This document shows, one piece after another, positions 1 to 9,600 of a stretch of DNA of 48,452 nt. The stretch comes from Caldilineaceae bacterium (GTDB lineage Bacteria > Chloroflexota > Anaerolineae > Caldilineales > Caldilineaceae). Under the pieces are notes generated by a model. That model was not told where the DNA came from, made no database searches, and saw only the letters and a list, made by a program, of their open reading frames with translations. Both the position numbers and the translations under genes were made by a program. The DNA lies in NCBI GenBank assembly GCA_014879855.1, contig JACSRH010000069.1, positions 1 through 48,452 on the forward strand, written 5' to 3'. The stretch's first letter is position 1; each line of letters opens with the position of its first letter.

Positions 1-234
1 CTGCGCAAAAGGATCAGCCGGTGGGATGCCGAAAAGCGCCTGCGCGGTGGCAGTCTGCGCAAAAGGATCGGCCGGTGGGATGCCGAAAAGCGCCTGCGCG
101 GTGGCAGTCTGTGCAAAAGGATCGGCCGGTGGGATGCCGAAAAGCGCCTGCGCGGTGGCAGTCTGCGCAAAGGGATCGACCGGTGTGACAATGCCAAATA
201 GCACAGCGGCAGTTGCGGTCTGGGCCGCAGGATC
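1..234 (-). repeat. 54-bp in-frame tandem repeat (18 residues)
   Basis: Read on the minus strand, a degenerate 57-bp first copy (234-178) is followed by three almost identical 54-bp copies (177-124, 123-70, 69-16) and a fourth cut by the window edge. Each encodes DPFAQTATAQALFGIPPA. The copies differ at only a few positions, which points to recent expansion. The array continues outside the window, so the copy number is unknown. Confidence 0.95.
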
Positions 235-1857
235 GCCTCCCCCTGGTGGCGGGGCAAAGGGGTCCACGGTCGGCGCGGCAACGCCTCCCGGCCCAATCTG
301 TGGATAGGCAGTGGGCGGCAAGCCCCCCGGTGTGGTGATAAGTACGACGGTGGGCGAAGGCGTCGGTGTGGGCGCAGCGGTCCATGTTGGCTCCACTGTA
401 AACGTCGGCGGCAGTGGGATGGGGGTAAAGGTGGGCAGCGGGGTGAAGGTTGGCCACGGCGTATGGGTGGGCGTCGGTGTGTCTGGCTGCGGCGTGTTGA
501 TGGTGAGTGTAGTGGAGTTGCTGGTGGCCAACGCACGGTATCCCAGGGTTGGGTTGGTTGAGGTCACGATAGAAGTGCTTTTGAACACACCAGATTGTGG
601 ATAACGCACCGGTCCCAGAATCTGGGGAAGCCCACGGTCGGCAAGAAATTGGTTCGTCACCGTGAAGCGCTCGGTCGACAAAATAGTGACGTTGGGGATG
701 ATCACGCGGCCGCCGGTGGCGCTGTCGGCCAGTTCGTGAATGATAAGCGGGGCGATGGGGTTTGTCTCCGAGGTGGCGCTGGTGTTCTGGATGACGACGC
801 AGTAGTAGGTGCTCAATCCTGGCGGGCCCGAGTCTTCCAAGTCGCGGAAACACTGGTCGGGCCGCTCGGCAAAGTAGCGGCTGACCAGGATGCTGCCGGT
901 TGACCCCGTCACCTTCGCCACGGAAACGGCGCTGGCGCCCAGTCGTCCCGTCGCGTCGGTGGAAGTCACAAAGGCGCTGACGGTGAGCGCGGCGTGTTGT
1001 ACGGTCTGGCTCAGGGCTTCAGTCCACGGCGCGCTGGGCTGGAGCGGGCCGGCGTGCGTGATAACGAGCGTTTGCGCCACGACAGGTGGCAGCGTGGCGA
1101 CCAGCGCGCCCTCGATGATGCCCAGGACCGGGATCGAGACGAGATGATTGGTGAGCGTGATGTTGCCACGGTTGCGCAGCGTCAGACAATAATTGGCGAT
1201 GCCATAATCGTTGTTGGTAATGGGCGCGGCAAAACCGGTGGTGGTTGGGCACGTCGTGGAGACGCCGTTGACGGTCAGGACAGCTTCGACCTGGGGAGCG
1301 ACAATATCGATCGTGGTAGCCGTCTGAGATTCGACGAGATAGAGCACGCCTGCCTGTTCGACTGTCCATTGTGCGCGCGCGATGATGTCGGTCGTTGCAT
1401 TGGCTGGAACTATGACGGGGCGGACCAGGCCAGTGGCGACTGCGGGCAGAATTGTCTCCCCTGGCGCAAGCACGGGCCCTGGCGCCCAGTTCACCACCGC
1501 CGCGCCGTTATCGTCGAAGAGCGTTTGGAGTGTGACGGGTTGGTCGCTGGCGTTTGTAATTGTGTAACAATAGTAGACGGCGTCACCGGCTGCGGCCACG
1601 ACTGTGGTAGTTGTGCTGGCTTGACATGCTGCGTCCGCGTCGGCCAGAGTGGCGGCGTAGACGACTGTCTTGGTGAAAACAACGCCGGGGAGCACATCGG
1701 GGCCCTGGCGTAAAAGCGCAGCAGGGGACGCGGCGGACGCGTAGTGAAGTGGGGCGGCCAGGAAGGCCCCCCCAAAGATGATGAGCAGGAGCGCCACCAG
1801 AAGGGCGCGCAGCAAGCCGCAGCGATTGGAATATCGCGATACAGAGTCGATCTTCAA
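1..1857 (-). CDS. Large secreted surface protein with TPTP linker and 18-residue repeats (C-terminus beyond window)
   Basis: The frame stays open for 619 codons from a TTG at 1857 to the window edge, so the protein is incomplete at its C-terminus. The TTG overlaps the birA stop (TTGA), suggesting translational coupling; a start further in cannot be excluded. Residues about 13-37 form a signal peptide or membrane anchor (LLRALLVALLLIIFGGAFLA). Then come repeated beta-rich modules with paired cysteines (AVYYCYTITN, IANYCLTLRN, STYYCVVIQN), resembling bacterial DUF11-type stalk domains, up to about residue 440. A Pro/Thr linker (TPTPTHTPWPTFTPLPTFTP) follows, then tandem DPFAQTATAQALFGIPPA repeats. 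It is probably an extracellular protein whose stalk modules match those at the C-terminus of the giant protein at 20482-25821. Its function is unknown. Confidence 0.8.
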   Translation of the reverse strand, partial: MKIDSVSRYSNRCGLLRALLVALLLIIFGGAFLAAPLHYASAASPAALLRQGPDVLPGVVFTKTVVYAATLADADAACQASTTTTVVAAAGDAVYYCYTITNASDQPVTLQTLFDDNGAAVVNWAPGPVLAPGETILPAVATGLVRPVIVPANATTDIIARAQWTVEQAGVLYLVESQTATTIDIVAPQVEAVLTVNGVSTTCPTTTGFAAPITNNDYGIANYCLTLRNRGNITLTNHLVSIPVLGIIEGALVATLPPVVAQTLVITHAGPLQPSAPWTEALSQTVQHAALTVSAFVTSTDATGRLGASAVSVAKVTGSTGSILVSRYFAERPDQCFRDLEDSGPPGLSTYYCVVIQNTSATSETNPIAPLIIHELADSATGGRVIIPNVTILSTERFTVTNQFLADRGLPQILGPVRYPQSGVFKSTSIVTSTNPTLGYRALATSNSTTLTINTPQPDTPTPTHTPWPTFTPLPTFTPIPLPPTFTVEPTWTAAPTPTPSPTVVLITTPGGLPPTAYPQIGPGGVAAPTVDPFAPPPGGGDPAAQTATAAVLFGIVTPVDPFAQTATAQALFGIPPADPFAQTATAQALFGIPPADPFAQTATAQALFGIPPADPFAQ

Positions 1858-2699
1858 GGCAAGCGTGTTGTTACATCTCCCGCATCGAGTAGATGCGAAC
1901 GGCCGGCGTTGTCCTCGACGATCAGCGCGCCATCCGCGGTGACATCGACGGCTACACCCGCAAAGCGGCGCTCGTTGTCGCCGTGCGTGATGACGGTGAC
2001 AGGCTGGCCCAACGTCAACAGCAGGTTGCGCCATTCGTGATAAATGTCGCGCGGCGCCTGCGGGTCGATGAGTTCTTCCCATGCCTGGCAGAGCGCAATC
2101 AAAAGCGACGTGCGGTCAAGCAAGCGACCAACGGCCAGGTGCAGGCTGGTGGGCGGCGGCGCGTTGGCAGGCGTCTCCGGCAGCGCGCCTTCCTCCTGAT
2201 TAACATTAATGCCCATGCCCACAATTGCATAGTCCACTTGGTCGCGCACAAAAGAAGTCTCGATCAAGATGCCGCCCACTTTGCGGGAGTGCGCAAGGTC
2301 TTCACCCAGCATGATGTCGTTGGGCCACTTCAGCCCGATGTCTTCCGTCAGTTCTGGCGTTACCCTGGCAATGGCGCGTACGGCTGCCACCCCGGCCAGC
2401 ATCGGCAATTGGGCAAGGTTGGCGGGCAAATGCTCACGTTTGAGGATCAGGCTCACCAGCAGCGCCTGCCCCATCGGCGCGTGCCATTGGCGTTGCAGCC
2501 GCCCCAACCCGGCGGTCTGCTCTTCCGCCACCACCAGCGTGCCGGAACGCGTCGCCGGGTCAACCGCCAGTTGGTGCGCGATCCCCATTGTGCTGGCAAT
2601 GGCGCCGTGATAGTCGATATTGTGGCCGATCACCGCGTGTTTCAGGTTTGTAGCGATTCTGGTAATGTCGAGAATTGGATGATTTGTATTGGAGTTCAT
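1854..2699 (-). CDS. birA: Biotin--[acetyl-CoA-carboxylase] ligase, class I (no DNA-binding domain)
   Basis: This 281-residue enzyme activates biotin with ATP and attaches it to a lysine of the biotin carrier protein. Visible family motifs are the biotinyl-AMP loop (EEQTAGLGRLQRQW, 59-72), the catalytic KWPND (124-128), KVGGILIE (140-147) and GMGINVN (161-167), followed by a small C-terminal beta domain. There is no N-terminal helix-turn-helix, so it should not act as a biotin repressor. The loop reads GLGRLQR rather than the usual G(R/K)GRRGR, a modest deviation. It faces away from the acyl-CoA carboxylase genes 3-6 kb away, whose carrier (8382-8876) is the obvious substrate. Confidence 0.95.
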   Translation of the reverse strand: MNSNTNHPILDITRIATNLKHAVIGHNIDYHGAIASTMGIAHQLAVDPATRSGTLVVAEEQTAGLGRLQRQWHAPMGQALLVSLILKREHLPANLAQLPMLAGVAAVRAIARVTPELTEDIGLKWPNDIMLGEDLAHSRKVGGILIETSFVRDQVDYAIVGMGINVNQEEGALPETPANAPPPTSLHLAVGRLLDRTSLLIALCQAWEELIDPQAPRDIYHEWRNLLLTLGQPVTVITHGDNERRFAGVAVDVTADGALIVEDNAGRSHLLDAGDVTTRLP

Positions 2700-2711
2700 T
2701 TGGATGCACTT

Positions 2712-2739
2712 TTGCTTCTTTGATTGGATCGGGTATAAA
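2712..2739 (+). promoter_or_regulatory. Candidate sigma-70-like promoter
   Basis: TTGCTT (2712-2717) and TATAAA (2734-2739) are 16 bp apart in the gap between birA and the small membrane gene at 2965. It reads rightward. It is weaker than the candidate at 2878-2906 and may not be used. Confidence 0.3.
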
Positions 2740-2877
2740 TGCCCTTGTTTGAAAACAGATTACATGACGAATGGCACAGCGTCAAACCACAGGCGGATCA
2801 TGCTGGACGCCGCGCATAAGCAGTGAGATCAACGGTGAAATAAGTGATGAAATAGCGGCGCTTTATCTATTGATCCT

Positions 2878-2906
2878 TTGGCTGTGAATGGCCGATCGTG
2901 TAGAAT
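2878..2906 (+). promoter_or_regulatory. Candidate sigma-70-like promoter
   Basis: TTGGCT (2878-2883) and TAGAAT (2901-2906) are separated by exactly 17 bp. It lies about 60 bp upstream of the preferred TTG start at 2965 and argues against the in-frame upstream starts at 2878 and 2905, which would fall inside the promoter. Confidence 0.5.
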
Positions 2907-2964
2907 GCTGGTGGTCACGGCTCACATCAAACCGATCGAGCAAATTCGGCGTGTAGGAGCCACC

Positions 2965-3360
2965 TTGTTCCAAAATTCTTCCGCACGGTTTTCTCCAGAT
3001 AATCCGAACAGCGATTTCCCGCATGACGATACAGATCTGGGTTTCGACAATTCTGGCCCGTCGTTGCCGATCATTTTGATCAGTGCAGCATTTGGGATTG
3101 CCGGGGGCGTCATCGGTTTGTACGCACCTTACACCGTGCTCGGCTGGGAGTTGCCTGTCAGCATCTTTATCGCCGTCCTGTGCGCCAGCGTCAGCTTAGG
3201 CGTCTCTGGCGCCGGCCTTACGCTGCTCACGGGGACGCGCGCGGCCATGGCGAATGTCGCCATGAGTTGTGGTTTAATCGTCATTTCGCTGGTGTTTCTC
3301 GGCCTCTGTATGCTAGTCGGCGCACTTGCGGCAACGGTGCTTGTGCTCTACAGTGGATAA
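2965..3360 (+). CDS. Small membrane protein of unknown function
   Basis: I do not recognise this 131-residue protein. After a polar N-terminal part of about 32 residues it has three or four hydrophobic segments (LPIILISAAFGIAGGVIGLY, LPVSIFIAVLCASVSLGVSG and a long C-terminal stretch), so it is probably an integral membrane protein. The TTG at 2965 is chosen because AGGAG (2955-2959) lies 5 nt upstream. The frame is open upstream to 2878, but a promoter-like sequence occupies that region. It ends 7 nt before the oxidoreductase gene, so the two may be co-transcribed. Confidence 0.65.
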   Translation: MFQNSSARFSPDNPNSDFPHDDTDLGFDNSGPSLPIILISAAFGIAGGVIGLYAPYTVLGWELPVSIFIAVLCASVSLGVSGAGLTLLTGTRAAMANVAMSCGLIVISLVFLGLCMLVGALAATVLVLYSG

Positions 3361-3367
3361 CCATGCT

Positions 3368-4459
3368 ATGCGGGCAGTGATCTTCGACCACCATGACCCG
3401 TCGCCCCAGGCCTATCACCTGGTCGACACGCTGCCCCCCCCGGAGGTTGCGGCCGACGGTGTGGTGATCCGGGTTGCGTACGCGGCGCTGAATCGTCTGG
3501 ACAACTTCGTGCGCATTGGCTGGCAGGGGCTTGATCTGGCCTGGCCGCATGTGCCATGCAGCGACTTCAGCGGCGAAATCGTCGCCATCGGACGCGAGGT
3601 GACAGGCTGGCGGCTTGGGCAGCGCGTCACGGCGAATCCGCTCGTGTGGTGTGGCCGCTGCCGCGCTTGTCTGGCCGGGCGCCACAACCTTTGCCGCGCC
3701 GCGCACCTGATCGGCGAGCATGTGCGCGGCGCGTGCGCGGATTATGTCGCTGTTCCCGCACGCACGCTGGTCGCCATCCCAGACGGGTACGATATGCGTC
3801 TGGCCGCGGCCGCTTCGCTGGTCTATGTCACGGCGTGGCATAATCTGATCGTCGCCGGCGCTTTGCGGCCCGGCGAGCGCGTGCTGGTGGTGGGGGCAGG
3901 CGGCGGCGTCAACACCGCGGCGCTGCAGATCGCCCAGTACGCCGGCGCCACTGTTTATGTGATTGCGAGCAATGCCGAAAAAGCAGCGCGCGCCCGGCAG
4001 CTTGGCGCCGACTGGGCGTATGACCGTAGTCAACACAGTGCGGGCGCGTCCTGGTCAAGGGCCGTGTTCGAGATCACCGAGCGCGAGGGCGTCGATATGG
4101 TCGTGGACAATGTAGGCGAGGCAACCTGGCGCGACAGCCTGCGTGCGCTGCGGCCTGGCGGGCGCCTGGTGACGGTGGGCGGCACGAGCGGCTATAGCGC
4201 CCAGATCCCCGTCAACTGGATTTTTGGACGTCACCTGAAGATCATTGGCAGCACGATGGGTGCGCAGGACGATTATCTGACGGTCATGAATCTCGTGTTC
4301 CAGGACAGGCTGCGCCCTGTCATCGATGCGCTTTTCCCGATCGAAGCGTTTCATCTGGCAATCGAACGCTTGCTCGACGGCGCCATGTTTGGCAAGATCG
4401 TGATCGCAATCAACCCAACTGAGTCAACCGATTCTGAAACAAAGGCAGGCAAAAGTTGA
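3368..4459 (+). CDS. MDR-family NAD(P)-dependent dehydrogenase / quinone oxidoreductase with structural zinc lobe
   Basis: A 363-residue medium-chain dehydrogenase. The four-cysteine structural zinc lobe is present (C95, C98, C101, C109), as is the Rossmann loop (VVGAGGGVNTAALQIA, about 175-189). The region that holds the catalytic-zinc cysteine in alcohol dehydrogenases reads ALNRLDNFVR, as in the quinone-oxidoreductase-like branch, so the catalytic zinc is probably absent and the substrate cannot be named. The ATG at 3368 aligns with the family start (RAVIFDHH). The stop overlaps the TTG start of the carboxyltransferase gene (TTGA at 4456-4459), so it is translationally coupled to the acyl-CoA carboxylase genes and may act on a related metabolite. 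Confidence 0.85.
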   Translation: MRAVIFDHHDPSPQAYHLVDTLPPPEVAADGVVIRVAYAALNRLDNFVRIGWQGLDLAWPHVPCSDFSGEIVAIGREVTGWRLGQRVTANPLVWCGRCRACLAGRHNLCRAAHLIGEHVRGACADYVAVPARTLVAIPDGYDMRLAAAASLVYVTAWHNLIVAGALRPGERVLVVGAGGGVNTAALQIAQYAGATVYVIASNAEKAARARQLGADWAYDRSQHSAGASWSRAVFEITEREGVDMVVDNVGEATWRDSLRALRPGGRLVTVGGTSGYSAQIPVNWIFGRHLKIIGSTMGAQDDYLTVMNLVFQDRLRPVIDALFPIEAFHLAIERLLDGAMFGKIVIAINPTESTDSETKAGKS

Positions 4460-6015
4460 GCAACTCATTACCGGATCAACGAATTCAGGATCTACGCGAG
4501 CGCAAGACCGCCGCGTTTCTGGGGGGTGGCGAGGAAAAGATCGCACGCCAACATGCGCGCGGGCGGATGACGGCGCGTGAGCGGCTGCAATTGCTGCTGG
4601 ACAAAGGCACGTTTCGCGAGATCGATGTCTTTGTGACGCACAACACGACTGAATTTGGGCTGGCGGAGCAAAAGATCCCCGGCGACGGCGTGGTCACCGG
4701 CTACGGCACGATCGACGGGCGCCTGGTCTTCGTCTACTCGCAGGATTTTACCGTCTTTGGCGGCAGCGTCAGCCGCGCCCACGCCCAGAAGATCTGCAAA
4801 ATTATGGACATGGCGATGAAGAACGGCGCGCCGGTCATCGGGTTGAATGACTCCGGCGGCGCACGCATTCAAGAAGGCGTCCACAGCCTGGCGGGCTATG
4901 CGGAGATCTTCTACCGCAACGTCATCGCTTCCGGCGTCGTCCCGCAGATCAGTGTGATTATGGGGCCATGTGCGGGCGGCGCGGTCTACAGCCCGGCCAT
5001 CACCGATTTTGTGGTCATGGTCAAGGAGACGAGCCACATGTTTGTGACTGGGCCAGATGTGATCAAGGCCGTCACGCATGAAGATGTCACCTTTGAAGAG
5101 CTGGGCGGCGCGTCGGTGCATGCCAGCAAATCGGGCGTGGCGCACTTTGCCGCGGAAAACGAAGAAGACGCGATCTTCCTCGTCCAGCATCTGGTCGATT
5201 ATCTGCCCAGCAATAACATGCAGGATCCGCCAGTGCAGCCGTCGAGCGACGATCCGCTGCGTGAGGCGCCGGAGTTGGACGCCATTATTCCAGATAACCC
5301 CAACAAGCCTTATGATATGAAGGAAGTCGTGCGTCATATTGTCGACAACGGCCAATTTCTAGAGGTGCACGAACACTGGGCGCAGAATATTCTCGTCGGC
5401 TTTGCGCGCTTGGGTGGGCGTCCGGTCGGCATTGTCGCTCAGCAGCCGAAAGTATTGGCCGGCGTGCTCGACGTCGAAGCGAGCCAGAAGAGCGCGCGTT
5501 TTGTACGCTTTTGTGACGCGTTCAATGTGCCGCTCATTGTGCTCGAGGATGTGCCTGGCTTCATGCCCGGCATCACTCAGGAGCACAGCGGCATCATCCG
5601 GCAGGGCGCCAAGCTGCTTTATGCCTTCTGCGAGGCGACCGTGCCCAAGCTCACTGTGATCGTGCGCAAGGCGTATGGCGGCGCGTACTGTGTGATGAAT
5701 CCACGTCATATCGGCGCCGACCTCGTGCTGGCCTGGCCCAGCGCCGAGATCGCGGTCATGGGGCCGGAAGGCGCGGTCAATGTCATCTTCCGCCGCGAGA
5801 TCACCGAGGCGGAAGACCAGGCCGCGCGCAAAAACGAACTTGTCGAGGATTACCGGCAGCGCTTTGCCAACCCTTATGTGGCGGCTGCCGCGGGCTTCAT
5901 CGACAATGTAATCGAGCCGCGCGAGACGCGACAACACCTGATCAATGCGCTGGAAATGTTGCAAAACAAGCGCGACAGCTTGCCGCCAAAGAAGCATGGC
6001 AATATTCCACTGTAA
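4456..6015 (+). CDS. pccB: Acyl-CoA carboxylase, carboxyltransferase (beta) subunit, propionyl-CoA carboxylase type
   Basis: A 519-residue carboxyltransferase with two crotonase-fold halves. It transfers the carboxyl group from carboxybiotin to an acyl-CoA. Visible are SGGARIQEG (133-141) and GPCAGGAVYSP (170-180) in the first half, and VLDVEASQKSARFVRFCDAF and the DVPGFMPG loop in the second. The residue that sets acyl preference in Streptomyces homologues (Asp for propionyl, Ile for acetyl preference) lies in GGAYxVM and is Cys412 here, so propionyl-CoA is only a guess. The start is TTG, overlapping the upstream stop, with AAGGCAGG before it. Biotin carboxylase and carrier follow at 6868 and 8382. 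Confidence 0.93.
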   Translation: MSNSLPDQRIQDLRERKTAAFLGGGEEKIARQHARGRMTARERLQLLLDKGTFREIDVFVTHNTTEFGLAEQKIPGDGVVTGYGTIDGRLVFVYSQDFTVFGGSVSRAHAQKICKIMDMAMKNGAPVIGLNDSGGARIQEGVHSLAGYAEIFYRNVIASGVVPQISVIMGPCAGGAVYSPAITDFVVMVKETSHMFVTGPDVIKAVTHEDVTFEELGGASVHASKSGVAHFAAENEEDAIFLVQHLVDYLPSNNMQDPPVQPSSDDPLREAPELDAIIPDNPNKPYDMKEVVRHIVDNGQFLEVHEHWAQNILVGFARLGGRPVGIVAQQPKVLAGVLDVEASQKSARFVRFCDAFNVPLIVLEDVPGFMPGITQEHSGIIRQGAKLLYAFCEATVPKLTVIVRKAYGGAYCVMNPRHIGADLVLAWPSAEIAVMGPEGAVNVIFRREITEAEDQAARKNELVEDYRQRFANPYVAAAAGFIDNVIEPRETRQHLINALEMLQNKRDSLPPKKHGNIPL

Positions 6016-6041
6016 CAGACAACTATTGAGGTGAAGCTTTT

Positions 6042-6617
6042 ATGGCGCTGCCAGAGATCGAATTTGAACTGTCGACCTATCAATACGAGCAGATGGGCTA
6101 TCCGGGGATCAAACAAGGCGAGCCGCTGAGCGTGGTGCTCGACGCTGGCGTGCTTTTGCCGGATGTGGCTGCGGAGAGTTGGTTCACCGTGCGGCCGGAA
6201 GCGCTGCCCGCGCAATTCGTGCGCACGGGGCCAGCCACATACGCGTTTGCCGGACAGATCGCCGAAGCCGAGCTGGTGATAGAAGATGACGAGCAAACCG
6301 CCGTACTGCTGGTCGACTGCGGCGTGGTGAAGTTGCGCGTGACCTGCGCGCCGCAAGGCGACAACCGCCTGCCCTATGGCACCTGGGAGACGCGCTATCT
6401 GACTGGCGTCGGCCGCGTGCAGGGGTTGGTCGAAGATGAGTTCAAGACGGCGATCGGCCATGCCACCAGTGTGACGGTCTGGGGCTTCCGGCGCCTCAGC
6501 TTGATGCCGGGCGACCCTTTGTTCGGTCAATGGCACGACAGCGCTGATTTATTGCCGCTGCCGCTGCACTATGATCGCATTATTGTCGTGGCGCGCGTGC
6601 ACCGCGACCGGATTTAG
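6042..6617 (+). CDS. Hypothetical protein within the acyl-CoA carboxylase cluster
   Basis: I do not recognise this 191-residue soluble protein. It is acidic, without signal peptide or membrane segments, and predicted mainly beta (LVIEDDEQTAVLLVDCGVVK). It starts 26 nt after the carboxyltransferase stop with GAGGTG upstream, so it is very likely co-transcribed. Its position between the beta subunit and biotin carboxylase suggests an accessory role in the complex or its regulation, but nothing in the sequence shows a function. Confidence 0.75.
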   Translation: MALPEIEFELSTYQYEQMGYPGIKQGEPLSVVLDAGVLLPDVAAESWFTVRPEALPAQFVRTGPATYAFAGQIAEAELVIEDDEQTAVLLVDCGVVKLRVTCAPQGDNRLPYGTWETRYLTGVGRVQGLVEDEFKTAIGHATSVTVWGFRRLSLMPGDPLFGQWHDSADLLPLPLHYDRIIVVARVHRDRI

Positions 6618-6623
6618 GCAAGC

Positions 6624-6838
6624 GTTTGAAAAGCCGCCACAAAGCCGCTAAGCACACAAAGAGGCACGAAGAAAAGCAGCTTTAGTAATTCAGGATCGGC
6701 TCCCATGGAGACGAAAAATCGCAAAGTTAAAGATGGCGCCCTTTGTGCGCCTGGTGGCTTTATGTGAGTTTCGTAAAGTACTGAACTTTGGGATCGTCTT
6801 TGTGTGCTTTGTGGCTTCGTGGTAAGCGTTTCAAACCT
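6624..6838 (+). repeat. Degenerate inverted repeat of CACAAAG/CTTTGTG words
   Basis: The 250-bp gap between the unknown gene and accC holds an imperfect inverted repeat. The left arm (about 6624-6670) contains GCCACAAAGC...AAGCACACAAAGA. The right arm (about 6797-6838) contains TCTTTGTGTGCTTTGTGGC. Between them lie further degenerate copies (CCTTTGTGCGCC, GGTGGCTTTATGTG). It resembles a short non-coding dispersed repeat that has landed inside an operon. Confidence 0.6.
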
Positions 6839-6867
6839 ACTAGGAGAGATTCGCAGGAACCTGACCC

Positions 6868-8381
<1,514 letters not shown>

Positions 8382-8385
<4 letters not shown>

Positions 8386-8876
8386 AATATTTCGCACGCA
8401 TCGGCAACAACGAGTATGAAGTCGAGATCACCGATTCGCAGATCCTGCTCGAAGGTGAAGCAGTGGATGTGAACATCGTACGCAGCGGCATCCCGGAATT
8501 GTACAGCGTACTCTTTGGAGGCCAGAGCCATGAGATGCTCATCACCTCGGATCGGTTCAATTACACGGTGTCGATCCGCAGCGAGCAGTTTCAAGTGCAG
8601 GTGCAGGACGAACGCAACCGCCGGCTGAATCAGGCGCGCAAGTTGCCGTCTCTGCCAGATGGCGAGCTGGCAATTACTGCGCCCATCCCTGGCCTGGTTG
8701 TCAAAGTGCTCGTCAACCCTGGGGATGCCGTAGAGGAAGGACAGCCGCTGGTGATCCTTGAAGCGATGAAAATGGAAAACGAGATCCGCTGTATCCGCGC
8801 GGGGGTGGCGAAGTCGATCACCGTCTTGCCGGGACAGCGCGTCGAGCAGAACGCCGTGTTGGTTGTACTGGAGTGA
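8382..8876 (+). CDS. Biotin carboxyl carrier protein of acyl-CoA carboxylase
   Basis: A 164-residue carrier. The C-terminal 75 residues form a biotinyl domain with the modification motif EAMKMEN, the biotin-accepting lysine being residue 130 (131 from the alternative start). The N-terminal half (KYFARIGNNEYEVEITDSQI onward) is a beta domain as in split acyl-CoA carboxylases, probably the contact to biotin carboxylase. GTG at 8382 overlaps the accC stop (GTGA) with a G-rich Shine-Dalgarno (AGGGGG at 8371-8376); an in-frame GTG at 8379 is equally possible. It is the expected substrate of the BirA encoded at 1854-2699. Confidence 0.92.
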
Positions 8877-8944
8877 GCGCGCGGCTCTATGGTATAGTTT
8901 CGTCAACCAACGGGTTGGCGCTGAAATCAAAGATCAGATTGCGG

Positions 8945-8950
8945 TAGAAT
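8945..8950 (+). promoter_or_regulatory. -10 element 6 nt before ATG (candidate leaderless promoter)
   Basis: TAGAAT followed by AACGCC and the ATG at 8957. No clear Shine-Dalgarno precedes this start, and the expected transcription start coincides with the ATG. No good -35 was seen. Confidence 0.45.
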
Positions 8951-8956
8951 AACGCC

Positions 8957-9598
8957 ATGAGCGCAACGACTGACACTATCCTGGCTGACGACAAAGCGAT
9001 AGCCTATGGGCGGTGCCTGACTTTTACGGAATATTGTCAGCTTCAAGAGGATCGCGGGCAGCTGCTGAAAATGCGTTATGCAGAGACGCGCCTGGCGCCG
9101 GCGCGGCAAGACGCCATGGTTGGATATGGCGAAATGCTCTATGTGGTGGCGCTGGTGACGGACGAAGACCCCGAAACAACTGCTGTACTCCCCGTGGTTG
9201 TGCGCTTGACCGACGCGTCACAGCGCATCCAGATGCGCATTTTATCCGATGCCGACGTCCGGCCGCTGGCCGTGCTGCTTCCCGACCTCGATATGATCGC
9301 CATGATGGAGGAAAGTGATCTGCCGCAGATCTTTGTCTTTGACGAAGAATGGGAATTGCAGGCGCAGTGGGGGCCACGACCGGCGCAGGCCGAACGGAAC
9401 CTGGAGGAGTGGATGCGCCGTTATCCTGAGTATGAAATACTGGCGGAGGACGAAACCGCCGAGTCCCAGCAGCGCTATGCCAGTTTAATGACCGCGCTGA
9501 CGTACGAAATGCGCGTCTGGTACAATAGTTCGCTGGCCAGCGCCTGTCAGCATGAATTTTGTGAAATATTGGTTGGGCTATTGCCGCAGGATGAATAA
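8957..9598 (+). CDS. Thioredoxin-fold protein lacking the CxxC active site
   Basis: A 213-residue protein whose order of motifs matches the Thioredoxin_9-type family: an N-terminal helix (LTFTEYCQLQEDR), a beta strand (LYVVALVTDED), a middle strand (IQMRILSDAD) and the terminal LPQIFVFDEEWELQAQWGPRP. In that family the strand is followed by WCGD or a similar redox cysteine pair; here the position reads DEDPET, so thiol redox chemistry is unlikely. It may be a binding protein. It ends 2 nt before the Sco gene, so the two are probably co-translated. Function is inferred from fold only. Confidence 0.6.
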   Translation: MSATTDTILADDKAIAYGRCLTFTEYCQLQEDRGQLLKMRYAETRLAPARQDAMVGYGEMLYVVALVTDEDPETTAVLPVVVRLTDASQRIQMRILSDADVRPLAVLLPDLDMIAMMEESDLPQIFVFDEEWELQAQWGPRPAQAERNLEEWMRRYPEYEILAEDETAESQQRYASLMTALTYEMRVWYNSSLASACQHEFCEILVGLLPQDE

Positions 9599-9600
9599 GA

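Noticed and set aside
1..234. CRISPR array at the left edge
   Set aside because: The repeats are contiguous and in frame, without spacers.
14..853. A 279-codon minus-strand frame rich in His/Arg/Cys
   Set aside because: It is an alternative frame of the left-edge surface protein, whose own frame is uninterrupted for 619 codons and carries signal peptide, stalk modules and linker.
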